The translations under genes and the position numbers were made by a program. From Peptococcaceae bacterium (GTDB taxonomy: Bacteria; Bacillota; Peptococcia; Peptococcales; Peptococcaceae), in assembly GCA_017532485.1 (NCBI GenBank), contig JAFXJE010000183.1, positions 1-8,107 on the forward strand: a stretch of DNA of 8,107 nucleotides, given 5' to 3'. Shown here piece after piece: positions 1 to 6,858 of the stretch (position 1 is its first letter; each line of letters begins with the position of its first letter). The notes beneath the pieces were generated by a model, which worked only from the letters and a program-made list of their open reading frames with translations, was not told the DNA's origin and did no database searches.

Positions 1-74
1 ACATAGGTAATTGCTAAAATGGCAAGTACAAAGCCCAATGCGATACCTGCATTTTTCATCTCCTTATCCCTCAT
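1..74 (-). CDS. N-terminus of an exported or membrane protein, cut by the window edge
   Basis: The reading frame is open from ATG at 74 to the window edge and encodes a short basic N-region (MRDKEMKNAG) followed by a hydrophobic run (IALGFVLAILAITYV). This is a signal peptide or first transmembrane helix. The start is uncertain. The in-frame ATG at 59 is directly abutted by AAGGAG (65-60) with no spacer, which is too close to serve it. The ATG at 74 has only a purine-rich AAGAAGAA upstream. The gene starts 31 bp after dsrP and points the same way, so it is probably the next operon member. Its function cannot be read from about 24 residues; an exported or membrane-bound redox protein is possible given the neighbours, but that is a guess. 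Confidence 0.6.
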   Translation of the reverse strand, partial: MRDKEMKNAGIALGFVLAILAITY

Positions 75-105
75 TTCTTCTTAAAATTATCGGAAAATAA
101 CAATT

Positions 106-1413
106 TTACTCATTTTCTTTTGTTTCGTCAGATTCTTCAGCTGGTTCTTCCACTTTAACCACTTTTGGTTCTACAACGATACCGTTAGCAGCATTGTATT
201 CTGCCACATATCTTGCAGCCAGACCTGCACGGTCTTCCTGTGGGAAAGCTTCCACATCTCTGTCTTTCTTAACAACAACAACCAGTTTGAAGAGAATAGT
301 AGCAATCAAGAAACCGATTGCAAAAACACCGACGATAATCAGAACTTCTGGCACAGTTGGATGATAAGCAGCGATTTCGCCAAATGGTGTTTCGGATAAA
401 CCACCGATAACAAAAGTCAAACCTTTTTCAATGTACATGGATAAGAATACGCACGCACAAGCAATACCTAACAGCATTGGATTTGTTCTAGTTTGTCTTG
501 GGATTAATAATACCAAGGATACTACTACTAAGCAAACGAAGAACATCATTAATGGTACGAATTGACTATGACCATGTAAGCCAAAGAATAAATACTGCAA
601 TGCAGCTTTATGACCAGGAACATTACTATAGAATGCTACGAAGAATTCGCACAGAACCATAAAGATAGTTGCTGTATAAGCATAAGCAATTGTGGTAGCC
701 AAATTATTGATTGCTTTTTGACCAGCATCAAAACCAGTTAATTTTTTCAAAATGAAGCAAATCAAAATAATCAAGCTTGGACCAGTTGCAAAAGCACTTG
801 CTAAGAATTTAGCAGGCAGCATAGCTGTCAAGAAATAATGACGGCTTGGCAAACCGGAATACAAGAACGCTGTAACAATGTGGATACTGAAAGCAAATGG
901 AATAGATAATACTGCTAAAGCTTTAACAATTTTACCATATTTTACGCCTTTGTTTTCAGCCTGCAATACATTGTAACCAACGATTAAGTTTAATACCAAG
1001 TAGCATGGTAATACCACAGAATCCCAGAACAACATGGAATGTGGTGTTGCATAGATATAAACATTAAACAGTTTCATTGGAGAACCAATATCTACTACAA
1101 CGAATAACAATGCCATGATAATAGCAGGAATAGCTAAGAATTCACCTACTACAGTAATACGACCATATTCTTTTACATTATGCAAATAATATGGCAGTAC
1201 AATCATAACCCCGCCGGCTGCTACCCCAACGAAGAAAGTCAGGTGACCGATATACAGCCCCCAAGAAATATCTCTGCTCAGACCAGTTACAGCAAAACCG
1301 TGTGTCATCTGGTAGATATATGCAGCAAAACCTACTGCAATCAGAGCAACAAGAAACATAATCCAAGCCCAGAAAGATTTACTGGTACGTTTCACTAACG
1401 CTTTTTCAATCAT
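106..1413 (-). CDS. dsrP: DsrP, NrfD/PsrC-family membrane subunit of the Dsr complex
   Basis: This 435-residue integral membrane protein has about ten hydrophobic segments (roughly residues 15-35, 53-76, 90-110, 128-147, 165-186, 197-222, 240-262, 284-304, 312-330 and 355-379), the layout of the ten-helix NrfD/PsrC branch that exchanges electrons with the quinone pool. Family-type features include the loop after helix 1 (GLSRDISWGLYIG, 44-56) and histidines at 178, 268, 280 and 282. The C-terminal tail after residue 380 is hydrophilic and ends very acidic. It follows dsrO by 13 bp with AAGGAGGGG upstream of ATG, and the dsrK-J-O-P order identifies it as DsrP rather than NrfD or PsrC of another complex. 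By family knowledge it pairs with the ferredoxin DsrO and links quinone redox to the DsrJ/DsrK part of the complex. Confidence 0.88.
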   Translation of the reverse strand: MIEKALVKRTSKSFWAWIMFLVALIAVGFAAYIYQMTHGFAVTGLSRDISWGLYIGHLTFFVGVAAGGVMIVLPYYLHNVKEYGRITVVGEFLAIPAIIMALLFVVVDIGSPMKLFNVYIYATPHSMLFWDSVVLPCYLVLNLIVGYNVLQAENKGVKYGKIVKALAVLSIPFAFSIHIVTAFLYSGLPSRHYFLTAMLPAKFLASAFATGPSLIILICFILKKLTGFDAGQKAINNLATTIAYAYTATIFMVLCEFFVAFYSNVPGHKAALQYLFFGLHGHSQFVPLMMFFVCLVVVSLVLLIPRQTRTNPMLLGIACACVFLSMYIEKGLTFVIGGLSETPFGEIAAYHPTVPEVLIIVGVFAIGFLIATILFKLVVVVKKDRDVEAFPQEDRAGLAARYVAEYNAANGIVVEPKVVKVEEPAEESDETKENE

Positions 1414-1426
1414 TATCTACCCCTCC

Positions 1427-2197
1427 TTACACGATATAGAAGACCTTAGGTTTAGTACCTAAACTTGGTCTGCGTTGTAATGTCAGATTTTGTGCCAATG
1501 CTTTGCTGATAGTGGAGTTAGGGTCATTTAAGTCACCAAAAATGATTGCATCTCCAGCGATTTCAGCACATAATGGCAGTTCGCCAACAGCCAGACGTTC
1601 GGAGCAGAAGTTACATTTTTCTACTACCCCTTTCATTCTGGTTGGATAGGTTGGGTTGATTTCATCTAAATAATCTCTAGGGTCTTTATAGTTGAAGCTA
1701 CGTGCACCATATGGGCAAGCTGCCATGCAGTTACGACAACCGATGCAACGGTGCATATCCATGCCGATAACGCCTTCAGCATTTTTGAAAGTAGCTTTAG
1801 TTGGACATACACGAACACATACAGGTTCTTCACAGTGGTTACATAAAGTAGCAAATGTTTTACCTTTGTATTTTTCAGCGGTATAATCATGAACTTCATC
1901 TAAGAATAAATGTTCAAATTTTTCGCCCCATAACCACATTACTTCATCTTTTTTAGTATCAATGTTTGGAACATTATGATATTTATGGCAAGCTGTAATA
2001 CATTCTTGGAATTTAGCTTCGTCCATTTTATTCATATCAATAACCATACCATATTTTACACCTGTACGTTTGTCAGGATGATTGATATAGTTTTTAGTTG
2101 CAGCAGCACCTGCAGGTGTCTGTGCTACAGCCGCTACGCCTAAACCAGCAATAGCTGCACCACCCAATTGTAAAAACTTTCTTCTATTCATATCCAT
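1427..2197 (-). CDS. dsrO: DsrO, Tat-exported iron-sulfur subunit of the Dsr complex
   Basis: A 256-residue ferredoxin-type protein with a twin-arginine signal (NRRKFLQLGG, residues 4-13, then a hydrophobic Ala/Gly-rich stretch ending near AGAAA), so it is exported folded to the outer face of the membrane. Cysteines after the signal are at 66/70, 119/122/127/131, 151/154/157/161 and 195/198/210, 13 in all, enough for three [4Fe-4S] clusters. In four-cluster relatives such as PsrB, motif I and motif IV are each complete; here the first two cysteines of motif I and the last of motif IV are absent. I chose ATG at 2197: a GTG at 2209 is in frame but lies inside the AGGAGGTG Shine-Dalgarno. The gene begins 1 bp after the dsrJ stop. 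It likely relays electrons between DsrP and DsrJ. Confidence 0.9.
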   Translation of the reverse strand: MDMNRRKFLQLGGAAIAGLGVAAVAQTPAGAAATKNYINHPDKRTGVKYGMVIDMNKMDEAKFQECITACHKYHNVPNIDTKKDEVMWLWGEKFEHLFLDEVHDYTAEKYKGKTFATLCNHCEEPVCVRVCPTKATFKNAEGVIGMDMHRCIGCRNCMAACPYGARSFNYKDPRDYLDEINPTYPTRMKGVVEKCNFCSERLAVGELPLCAEIAGDAIIFGDLNDPNSTISKALAQNLTLQRRPSLGTKPKVFYIV

Positions 2198-2198
2198 A

Positions 2199-2615
2199 TT
2201 AATTTGCACCTCCTGCTACAGTTACAGATGGCTCAACATGGCATTCCCAACAAGTTGGTGTTACATTAGAATAGTTATGACATTCTAAGCAGAAATCTTC
2301 ATAATTGGAATGACATTCAAAACAAGTATTCTGTAAACTTGCTAAATATTCTGTACCATCGCTGGCAACATATACTCTAGTTCCTTCACGAACAACTTCT
2401 ACTTTCCAGTCGTTCAAAATATTCATGTGATTAGCACGCATATAATCAACATCTTCTACACAATGAGGGTCAACCATAGCGTTAATCACAGGCGTATCGT
2501 AACTCAATTCAGGACCGTTTTGCGCTTCACCGGTAAAAATTGCAGACCAAAATGGTACAGTTACCAACAGCAAGAAAGCGACAATCCCAATGATAATGTT
2601 TGTCTTATTTTGCAT
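2199..2615 (-). CDS. dsrJ: DsrJ, triheme cytochrome c of the Dsr complex
   Basis: This 138-residue protein has an N-terminal hydrophobic segment (about 7-27) that probably stays as a membrane anchor, then a small domain facing the periplasmic side. Three CXXCH heme c motifs are visible: CFECH (98-102), CLECH (109-113) and CWECH (122-126). Cys52, in DPHCVEDVDYMRANHM (49-64), is the lone non-motif cysteine. Studied DsrJ proteins have such a cysteine as distal ligand to one heme (His/Cys ligation), and His63/Met64 are candidates for other distal ligands. The sequence beside Cys52 looks family-typical, so DsrJ is a firm call. GAGGAGG at the end of dsrK serves as the ribosome binding site, about 8 nt before ATG. 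The gene starts 3 bp after the dsrK stop. Its hemes would need the ResB/CcsA pair encoded upstream. Confidence 0.92.
   Translation of the reverse strand: MQNKTNIIIGIVAFLLLVTVPFWSAIFTGEAQNGPELSYDTPVINAMVDPHCVEDVDYMRANHMNILNDWKVEVVREGTRVYVASDGTEYLASLQNTCFECHSNYEDFCLECHNYSNVTPTCWECHVEPSVTVAGGAN
2209..2214 (-). promoter_or_regulatory. Shine-Dalgarno that decides the dsrO start
   Basis: AGGAGG, continuing as AGGAGGTG to 2207, overlaps an in-frame GTG at 2209-2207. A ribosome bound here cannot start on that GTG, while the ATG at 2197 lies 11 nt downstream of AGGAGG, a slightly long but workable spacing. The next in-frame ATG (2191) is 17 nt away. The site lies within the last codons of dsrJ. Confidence 0.75.
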
Positions 2616-2618
2616 CGA

Positions 2619-4232
2619 CTACGCCTCCTCATCTTCTAAATTCTGTAATGGTTCAAAACGCAAGTTTTCTTCACGTTTCTTTTCACCTTTCATTACTAAA
2701 GCATTACCCAATAATTCGTGAACACCACAAACATCTACGCCAGGGTTCCAGTAATCCATTAAAGCTGGTAATGCTGCACGGTCAATTGCACAAATACAAG
2801 CTAACATATTAACGCCATGTTTTTCTTTAACATATTTAACTGCATTTGCTCTTGGGAAACCACCACGCATACGCATTTCCATGTTTTCATCGTTACCTAA
2901 ACCAGCACCACTACCACAGCAGAAAGTTTTTTCTCTGATAGTATCTTCAGGCATTTCATACCATTCAACACAGTGGTCTAAGATATATCTTGGTTCATCC
3001 AGTAAGCCCATTGCACGAGCAGGGTTGCAAGAGTCATGATAAGTTGCAATAATACCTTTGTTTCTGCTTGGATCCAATTTAACTTTATTATGACGCAATA
3101 AGTCTGCAGTAAATTCAGTTACGTGAATCATTTTTGTTGCAGAAGCATTTTCAAATACAGTGCCTGTAACAGGGCTCTTTGGTACTTCCAAGTTTGCAGG
3201 AGCTGGACCATTCATAGTATCCATGTATTGGTTTAATACACGCCACATATGACCGCACTCACCACCGATGATGTATTTAACACCTAAGCGTTGTGCTTCA
3301 GCGTAAATTTTTGCATTTAAGCGTTTCATCATTTCGTTGGAGGTGAAGAGACCGAAGTTACCACCTTCAGAGTTGTAGGTACTTAAGGTATAGTCTAAGC
3401 CCATTTCATGGAACAACATTAATTGACCCATCAAGCTGTAAGTACCAGGTGTAGCAAAAACGTCACCAGATGGTGGAACATACAGGATTTCTGCACCTTT
3501 ACGGTTGTAAGATAAATCCAAACGAACACCAGTGATGTCTTCGATATCATCAACTACCATATCAAAGGAGTCAACGATACCATGAGGTTGAATACCTAAG
3601 TGGTTACCTGTTCTGTAACAAGCAGATACAGGACCCATTACCCAGTTGATATTTAAACCAACTAAGTTCAGCAATTCTCTTGCCAACATTGTGATTTCAG
3701 CGGTATCAATACCGTATGGACAGTAAACAGAGCAGCGTCTGCATTCTGTACATTGGAAGAAATAGTAGAACCATTCTTTCAATACAGGTACAGTCAATTC
3801 TCTGGCACCAACCATTTTTGCCATTAATTTACCTGCTAATGTGTACTCTTTTCTGTACACAGAACGTAACAGTTCAGCACGTAATACAGGCATGTTTTTT
3901 GGATCGCCTGAGCCTAAGAAGAAGTGGCATTTGTCAGCACATGCACCGCATCTTACGCAGACATCCATGAATAATTTTAAGGAACGGAAACGATCTAAAC
4001 GGTCTCTTAAACCATCTAAAATGATTTCCTTCCAGTTTTCAGGCAGTTGCCAGTCATCATCTGTTGGCTGCCATTGCCGTGGATTTGGGAACCCAATGAT
4101 ATTTAAGCTTTCAGGTCTGCCGGGATAGCTGAAGGTACCAGGTTTGAAATCAACTGGTGTATCCATCCAACTGGTTACTGGCGGCTTAAAATCAATTTTT
4201 GTCAGTTCCTCTGGTTTTGGAAGTTTTGCCAT
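2619..4232 (-). CDS. dsrK: DsrK, HdrD-like iron-sulfur catalytic subunit of the Dsr complex
   Basis: This 537-residue soluble protein starts with family-typical MAKLPKPEEL and has no signal peptide, so it sits on the cytoplasmic side. An N-terminal ferredoxin domain carries two classic [4Fe-4S] motifs: Cys92/95/98/102 (CVRCGACADKC) and Cys161/164/167/171 followed by Pro (CTECRRCSVYCP). The HdrD-like C-terminal half has cysteines at 326 (GGECGH), 402 (HDSCNPAR), 438/439 (FCCGSGAG) and 479/481 (ACICAID), the CCG-type set that in HdrB/HdrD and DsrK binds the special catalytic [4Fe-4S] cluster. Length and motifs match proteobacterial DsrK from memory. In known systems DsrK pairs with the cytochrome b DsrM and is thought to act on the DsrC disulfide or trisulfide. 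Here dsrM is not adjacent. AAAGGGG 8 nt before ATG is the ribosome binding site; a 30-bp gap separates it from the upstream gene. Confidence 0.93.
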   Translation of the reverse strand: MAKLPKPEELTKIDFKPPVTSWMDTPVDFKPGTFSYPGRPESLNIIGFPNPRQWQPTDDDWQLPENWKEIILDGLRDRLDRFRSLKLFMDVCVRCGACADKCHFFLGSGDPKNMPVLRAELLRSVYRKEYTLAGKLMAKMVGARELTVPVLKEWFYYFFQCTECRRCSVYCPYGIDTAEITMLARELLNLVGLNINWVMGPVSACYRTGNHLGIQPHGIVDSFDMVVDDIEDITGVRLDLSYNRKGAEILYVPPSGDVFATPGTYSLMGQLMLFHEMGLDYTLSTYNSEGGNFGLFTSNEMMKRLNAKIYAEAQRLGVKYIIGGECGHMWRVLNQYMDTMNGPAPANLEVPKSPVTGTVFENASATKMIHVTEFTADLLRHNKVKLDPSRNKGIIATYHDSCNPARAMGLLDEPRYILDHCVEWYEMPEDTIREKTFCCGSGAGLGNDENMEMRMRGGFPRANAVKYVKEKHGVNMLACICAIDRAALPALMDYWNPGVDVCGVHELLGNALVMKGEKKREENLRFEPLQNLEDEEA

Positions 4233-4262
4233 GTTAACACCCCTTTATCATAATTCCTTTTC

Positions 4263-4826
4263 TTATTCTTCTATATAGTTACTGCATCGCATAAACGATG
4301 AAGCATCTAGCGATTCATTTAACAAATTAGCTTTTTGCAGCATATCATTAGTTTCTTTGATTTGCTTAATGCGTAATTCGTAAATTAAGTTTTTGCTTTC
4401 CATATATAAATCAAAAGCCATTAAACCCAATGTATCTAAATTGCCGTCCATATCTCTTAAATCTGCTTCAGTTACCTTTCCAGCAGCAATTTCGTCAGCG
4501 AACTGCTTGCGCAAAATTGCTTTAAATGCAAACATAAAAGCGACAGCTCTAGATGGTTTCATATCCTGAACAGCACGAATACGCATAATCATTTCCAAAT
4601 GACGATATAACGCATCGGCATCGGCTTCTCCATGCAATTCTGCCAGCAATTGGTCTAAAGCACGGTAAATATTACTTCCGACAGGATTACTAAATTCATT
4701 ATCTACTTTAGCAAAATATTTATGTGCTTCATCAGAATATGCCCCAATAACTTGTTCAAACCAAGCTTTTAATAAAGCGCCATGATTTTTCTCCATCAGC
4801 TGTTTTAAATTTTCTTGCCCCATCAT
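4263..4826 (-). CDS. RsbRD N-terminal-domain protein preceding dsrK
   Basis: This 187-residue, probably soluble, mostly helical protein looks like the RsbRD_N family (N-terminal sensor-type domain of RsbR-like RsbT co-antagonists). Recognisable features are an N-terminal helical segment with AWFEQVIGAY (21-30), FSNPVG (45-50), and the stretch IRAVQDMKPSRAVAFMFAFK (83-102). It ends in a helix likely to form a coiled coil (about 142-168). In RsbR proteins a STAS domain would follow, but here the chain stops after a short tail, so it is a stand-alone sensor domain. From memory, proteins of this kind occur just upstream of dsrMKJOP in Desulfovibrio-type bacteria, which would make it a dsr-associated protein of unknown role. 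It begins 9 bp after ccsA with a strong AAGGGGG site. There is no heme-binding motif and no transmembrane segment. Regulation or assembly of the complex is a guess. Confidence 0.75.
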   Translation of the reverse strand: MMGQENLKQLMEKNHGALLKAWFEQVIGAYSDEAHKYFAKVDNEFSNPVGSNIYRALDQLLAELHGEADADALYRHLEMIMRIRAVQDMKPSRAVAFMFAFKAILRKQFADEIAAGKVTEADLRDMDGNLDTLGLMAFDLYMESKNLIYELRIKQIKETNDMLQKANLLNESLDASSFMRCSNYIEE

Positions 4827-4835
4827 GTCACCCCC

Positions 4836-5630
4836 TTAACCAATATAACTATGCATTCCAGCCATCAAGTAACTTACTCCGTAAAGAGTAAATATTACTG
4901 CTGCAAAACCTAACACCGCAAGCCACGCACTGCGTTTTCCCTGCCAACCAAGGAAACGAGTGTGCAGATAGCCGGCATAAATCAACCAAGTAATCAAAGC
5001 CCATGTTTCTTTTGGGTCCCAGCTCCAAAAACTGCCCCAAGCATATTGCGCCCAAACGGAACCTGTAACTAACATAATTGTTAAAAACGGCAAGCCCACG
5101 AAAATTGCTTTATAAGACAATTCGTCCAACTTTTTCAGTTCTTTTTTTTCAGCTTTATTCATTTTCACTAAGTAAGCTATAGCTATCGCAAAAGAGATGG
5201 CAAAAGCACCATATGCAATAACTGCTGCTGAAACATGGATTGCCAGCCAATAGCTCCGTAAAGCAGGCATAATCGGCTCAACACTTAAATCTAAATTAAT
5301 CAACCAACAACTAAGCAGGACTACTATCGGTAAAACAAACAAACCCAAGAAATCCAGCTTGAATTTTCTTTCCATAAATACAAAAGTTACCATAACGGCT
5401 GCCGCAAAACACAAGCCAAATTCATAACCATTATTTAAAGGTAAGCCTTTGATTAAATATGTTCTCAATATCAAAACAGCAAGGTTCATCAACAAGCCCA
5501 AATACGCTGCATAAAGTGCAGGCTTACGCATATTTTCTTTTTTAGACCAAGCACTAAAAACATAAAGCATAAACGAGCCTGTATAGGCGGCCAGCATCAG
5601 CCATAATAACGGCAGTTGCCAAGTTGTCAT
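4836..5630 (-). CDS. ccsA: CcsA/ResC, heme-handling subunit of System II cytochrome c synthase
   Basis: A 264-residue membrane protein with about eight hydrophobic segments. The diagnostic Trp-rich heme-binding (WWD) segment is WGSFWSWDPKETW (198-210), and His132, His223 and His260 lie where the family has its conserved heme-ligand histidines. PLNNGYEFG (64-72) is another family motif. With ResB it moves heme across the membrane and attaches it to CXXCH motifs of exported apocytochromes. AAGGAGG lies 8 nt before ATG inside the end of resB, and the ATG follows the resB stop without a gap (TAAATG), so translation is probably coupled. The likely substrate in this window is DsrJ. Length is at the short end for ResC/CcsA, but all motifs are present. 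Confidence 0.92.
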   Translation of the reverse strand: MTTWQLPLLWLMLAAYTGSFMLYVFSAWSKKENMRKPALYAAYLGLLMNLAVLILRTYLIKGLPLNNGYEFGLCFAAAVMVTFVFMERKFKLDFLGLFVLPIVVLLSCWLINLDLSVEPIMPALRSYWLAIHVSAAVIAYGAFAISFAIAIAYLVKMNKAEKKELKKLDELSYKAIFVGLPFLTIMLVTGSVWAQYAWGSFWSWDPKETWALITWLIYAGYLHTRFLGWQGKRSAWLAVLGFAAVIFTLYGVSYLMAGMHSYIG

Positions 5631-6797
5631 TTATTTTTCCTCCTTGTCATTGCCCCAATGTTCCTGCCACTTTTCCTGCATATTTTCTACTACCATTGGG
5701 CTCTTGCTGTAAAAACGGACATAAGCTCTACCTTGTTGTCTGCGATACAGCACCTGTATTTCCTGATAACGACCACCCCAAAATAACATCGAAGCAATAG
5801 TTGCCAGCAAGAAACCAAAAAATACGATTGATAAACCTCTTACGGTTTTTACTTCTAAAACTGTATAAGCACTTTCTTCTAAATATTCAACACAAATGCC
5901 GTCACCCAAATCTACCTTATCACCGTTGGTAACATAAGTACCTGTTTGGTCTGTGCCATCACCGCCATAATGTAGAAAATGTCCGTCATTTGTATTAGCC
6001 ACGATTAAATGATTGCCATTTAAGAAAAATACATTATTATCCGGCAAAGCATAAGTACCATTTTCCACTTCATTAGGTGAACCGCTTATTTCTACTAAAT
6101 GCTGCACACCATAGGAATTTTGGTAAATAACCAAATCTTTATATTGGTACGGCTTATTAACCATGGTCTGGACTTGTTCACCGACTAGCTGACCAGCTAA
6201 ATAAAGATTAAAAGTTGTAATCCAGTTATCAATAGCACCATTTTTATCGAAAGCTGTTTCAAAAGATATGACTTCCACATAGCTGTCTTCTCCGTATCTT
6301 TCACGCAACTCCAATGGCAAAAGTGGTTTTTGCTCAGGATAAGCCATAAATGCGCCACTCTCATTAAAAGTATAAGCAAGACAGCCGACTAAAATAACTA
6401 ACAAGGCTATATGCAAAACATGAGGTGCTGCCAAACCCATCTTGCCTTTGACTGCCAAAAGCTTGACCACATCACCTTGTTCTTCGCGATATATCTTGTA
6501 CCTTTGTTCACATATCCATTGAGAAAGTTCCTCCAAAGGAACTTCTATGTTTTCTGCATCTTCTGAAACAACGATATCTGCTGGTTTTCGATGCAGCTGT
6601 CGCCAAAACTTAGGTAATATTTTTATCGTACATAAACTCAAATTGACAAAAAACGCTATCACCAAAAGACGAAAAGTCCAGCTGCTAAAAGCATCAACTT
6701 CCGGAAAAATCGTTGCTAAGATGGAAAATAACGCTATGCCTACTATCAAAAGCACCGCCAATTTCATGGACGATAAAAAACGCAACATCCCCATCAT
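5631..6797 (-). CDS. resB: ResB/Ccs1, apocytochrome-binding subunit of System II cytochrome c synthase
   Basis: A 388-residue ResB-family protein. It has two N-terminal transmembrane segments (about 11-30 and 40-60), a third at about 122-142 with His126 and His129 in the HVLHIALLV context, a large extracytoplasmic domain (about 145-315), and a final helix (about 319-340) before a basic cytoplasmic tail. The stretch KPYQYKDLVIYQNSYG (215-230) matches the family's hallmark region. It binds apocytochrome and partners CcsA. It is shorter than the Bacillus ResB (over 500 residues), in line with the compact form in many anaerobes. AGGGAG lies 5 nt before the first of two tandem ATG codons. It is the first gene of the cytochrome/dsr run, after a 113-bp gap that could hold the promoter. 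Confidence 0.9.
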   Translation of the reverse strand: MMGMLRFLSSMKLAVLLIVGIALFSILATIFPEVDAFSSWTFRLLVIAFFVNLSLCTIKILPKFWRQLHRKPADIVVSEDAENIEVPLEELSQWICEQRYKIYREEQGDVVKLLAVKGKMGLAAPHVLHIALLVILVGCLAYTFNESGAFMAYPEQKPLLPLELRERYGEDSYVEVISFETAFDKNGAIDNWITTFNLYLAGQLVGEQVQTMVNKPYQYKDLVIYQNSYGVQHLVEISGSPNEVENGTYALPDNNVFFLNGNHLIVANTNDGHFLHYGGDGTDQTGTYVTNGDKVDLGDGICVEYLEESAYTVLEVKTVRGLSIVFFGFLLATIASMLFWGGRYQEIQVLYRRQQGRAYVRFYSKSPMVVENMQEKWQEHWGNDKEEK

Positions 6798-6819
6798 CTA
6801 CTCTCCCTGTATTCTAATT

Positions 6820-6825
6820 ATTATA
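6820..6825 (-). promoter_or_regulatory. candidate -10 box for the resB-ccsA-dsr run
   Basis: A perfect TATAAT sits 22 bp before the resB ATG in the only sizeable gap of the window. A start about 7 nt downstream would leave a leader of roughly 15 nt that still includes AGGGAG. No convincing TTGACA-like -35 lies 16-18 bp upstream, so an activator or another sigma factor may be needed, or the box may be chance in AT-rich DNA. The 8-bp palindrome GAAATTTC (6828-6835) lies just upstream of the box. A second TATAAT is at 6873-6878, also without a clear -35. Confidence 0.35.
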
Positions 6826-6858
6826 ACGAAATTTCTCGCAAAACACTACTGTTTTTCT

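Noticed and set aside
75..105. Possible terminator after dsrP (AAAATT...AATTTT arms)
   Set aside because: The pairing is AT-only with a bulge, and the following gene starts almost at once in the same direction.
2198..2209. GTG at 2209 as the dsrO start, giving four extra residues
   Set aside because: The GTG is part of the AGGAGGTG Shine-Dalgarno and has no separate ribosome binding site; ATG at 2197 fits better.
3840..3861. Seven-base inverted repeat (TGTGTAC/GTACACA, 8-nt loop) inside dsrK
   Set aside because: It lies within well-conserved coding sequence (residues around SVYRKEY), has no T-run and is too short to stand out from chance.
3841..4128. Plus-strand open frame of 95 codons opposite dsrK, and similar plus-strand frames elsewhere
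   Set aside because: All lie opposite strongly supported genes with conserved motifs, lack clear ribosome binding sites and encode nothing recognisable.
1427..4232. NrfABCD, Tmc, Hme or polysulfide reductase complex as an alternative identity
   Set aside because: The triheme protein with the extra cysteine and an HdrD-like subunit starting MAKLPKPEEL, in K-J-O-P order, point to Dsr. Nrf and Psr clusters lack the HdrD-like subunit.
4284..4314. Cluster of short inverted repeats (GCATCGC, CGATG, GCATC, GCGAT) in the 3' end of the RsbRD_N gene
   Set aside because: Arms are only 5-7 bp and overlap, so no single stable hairpin is clear. A role in setting dsrK expression cannot be supported.
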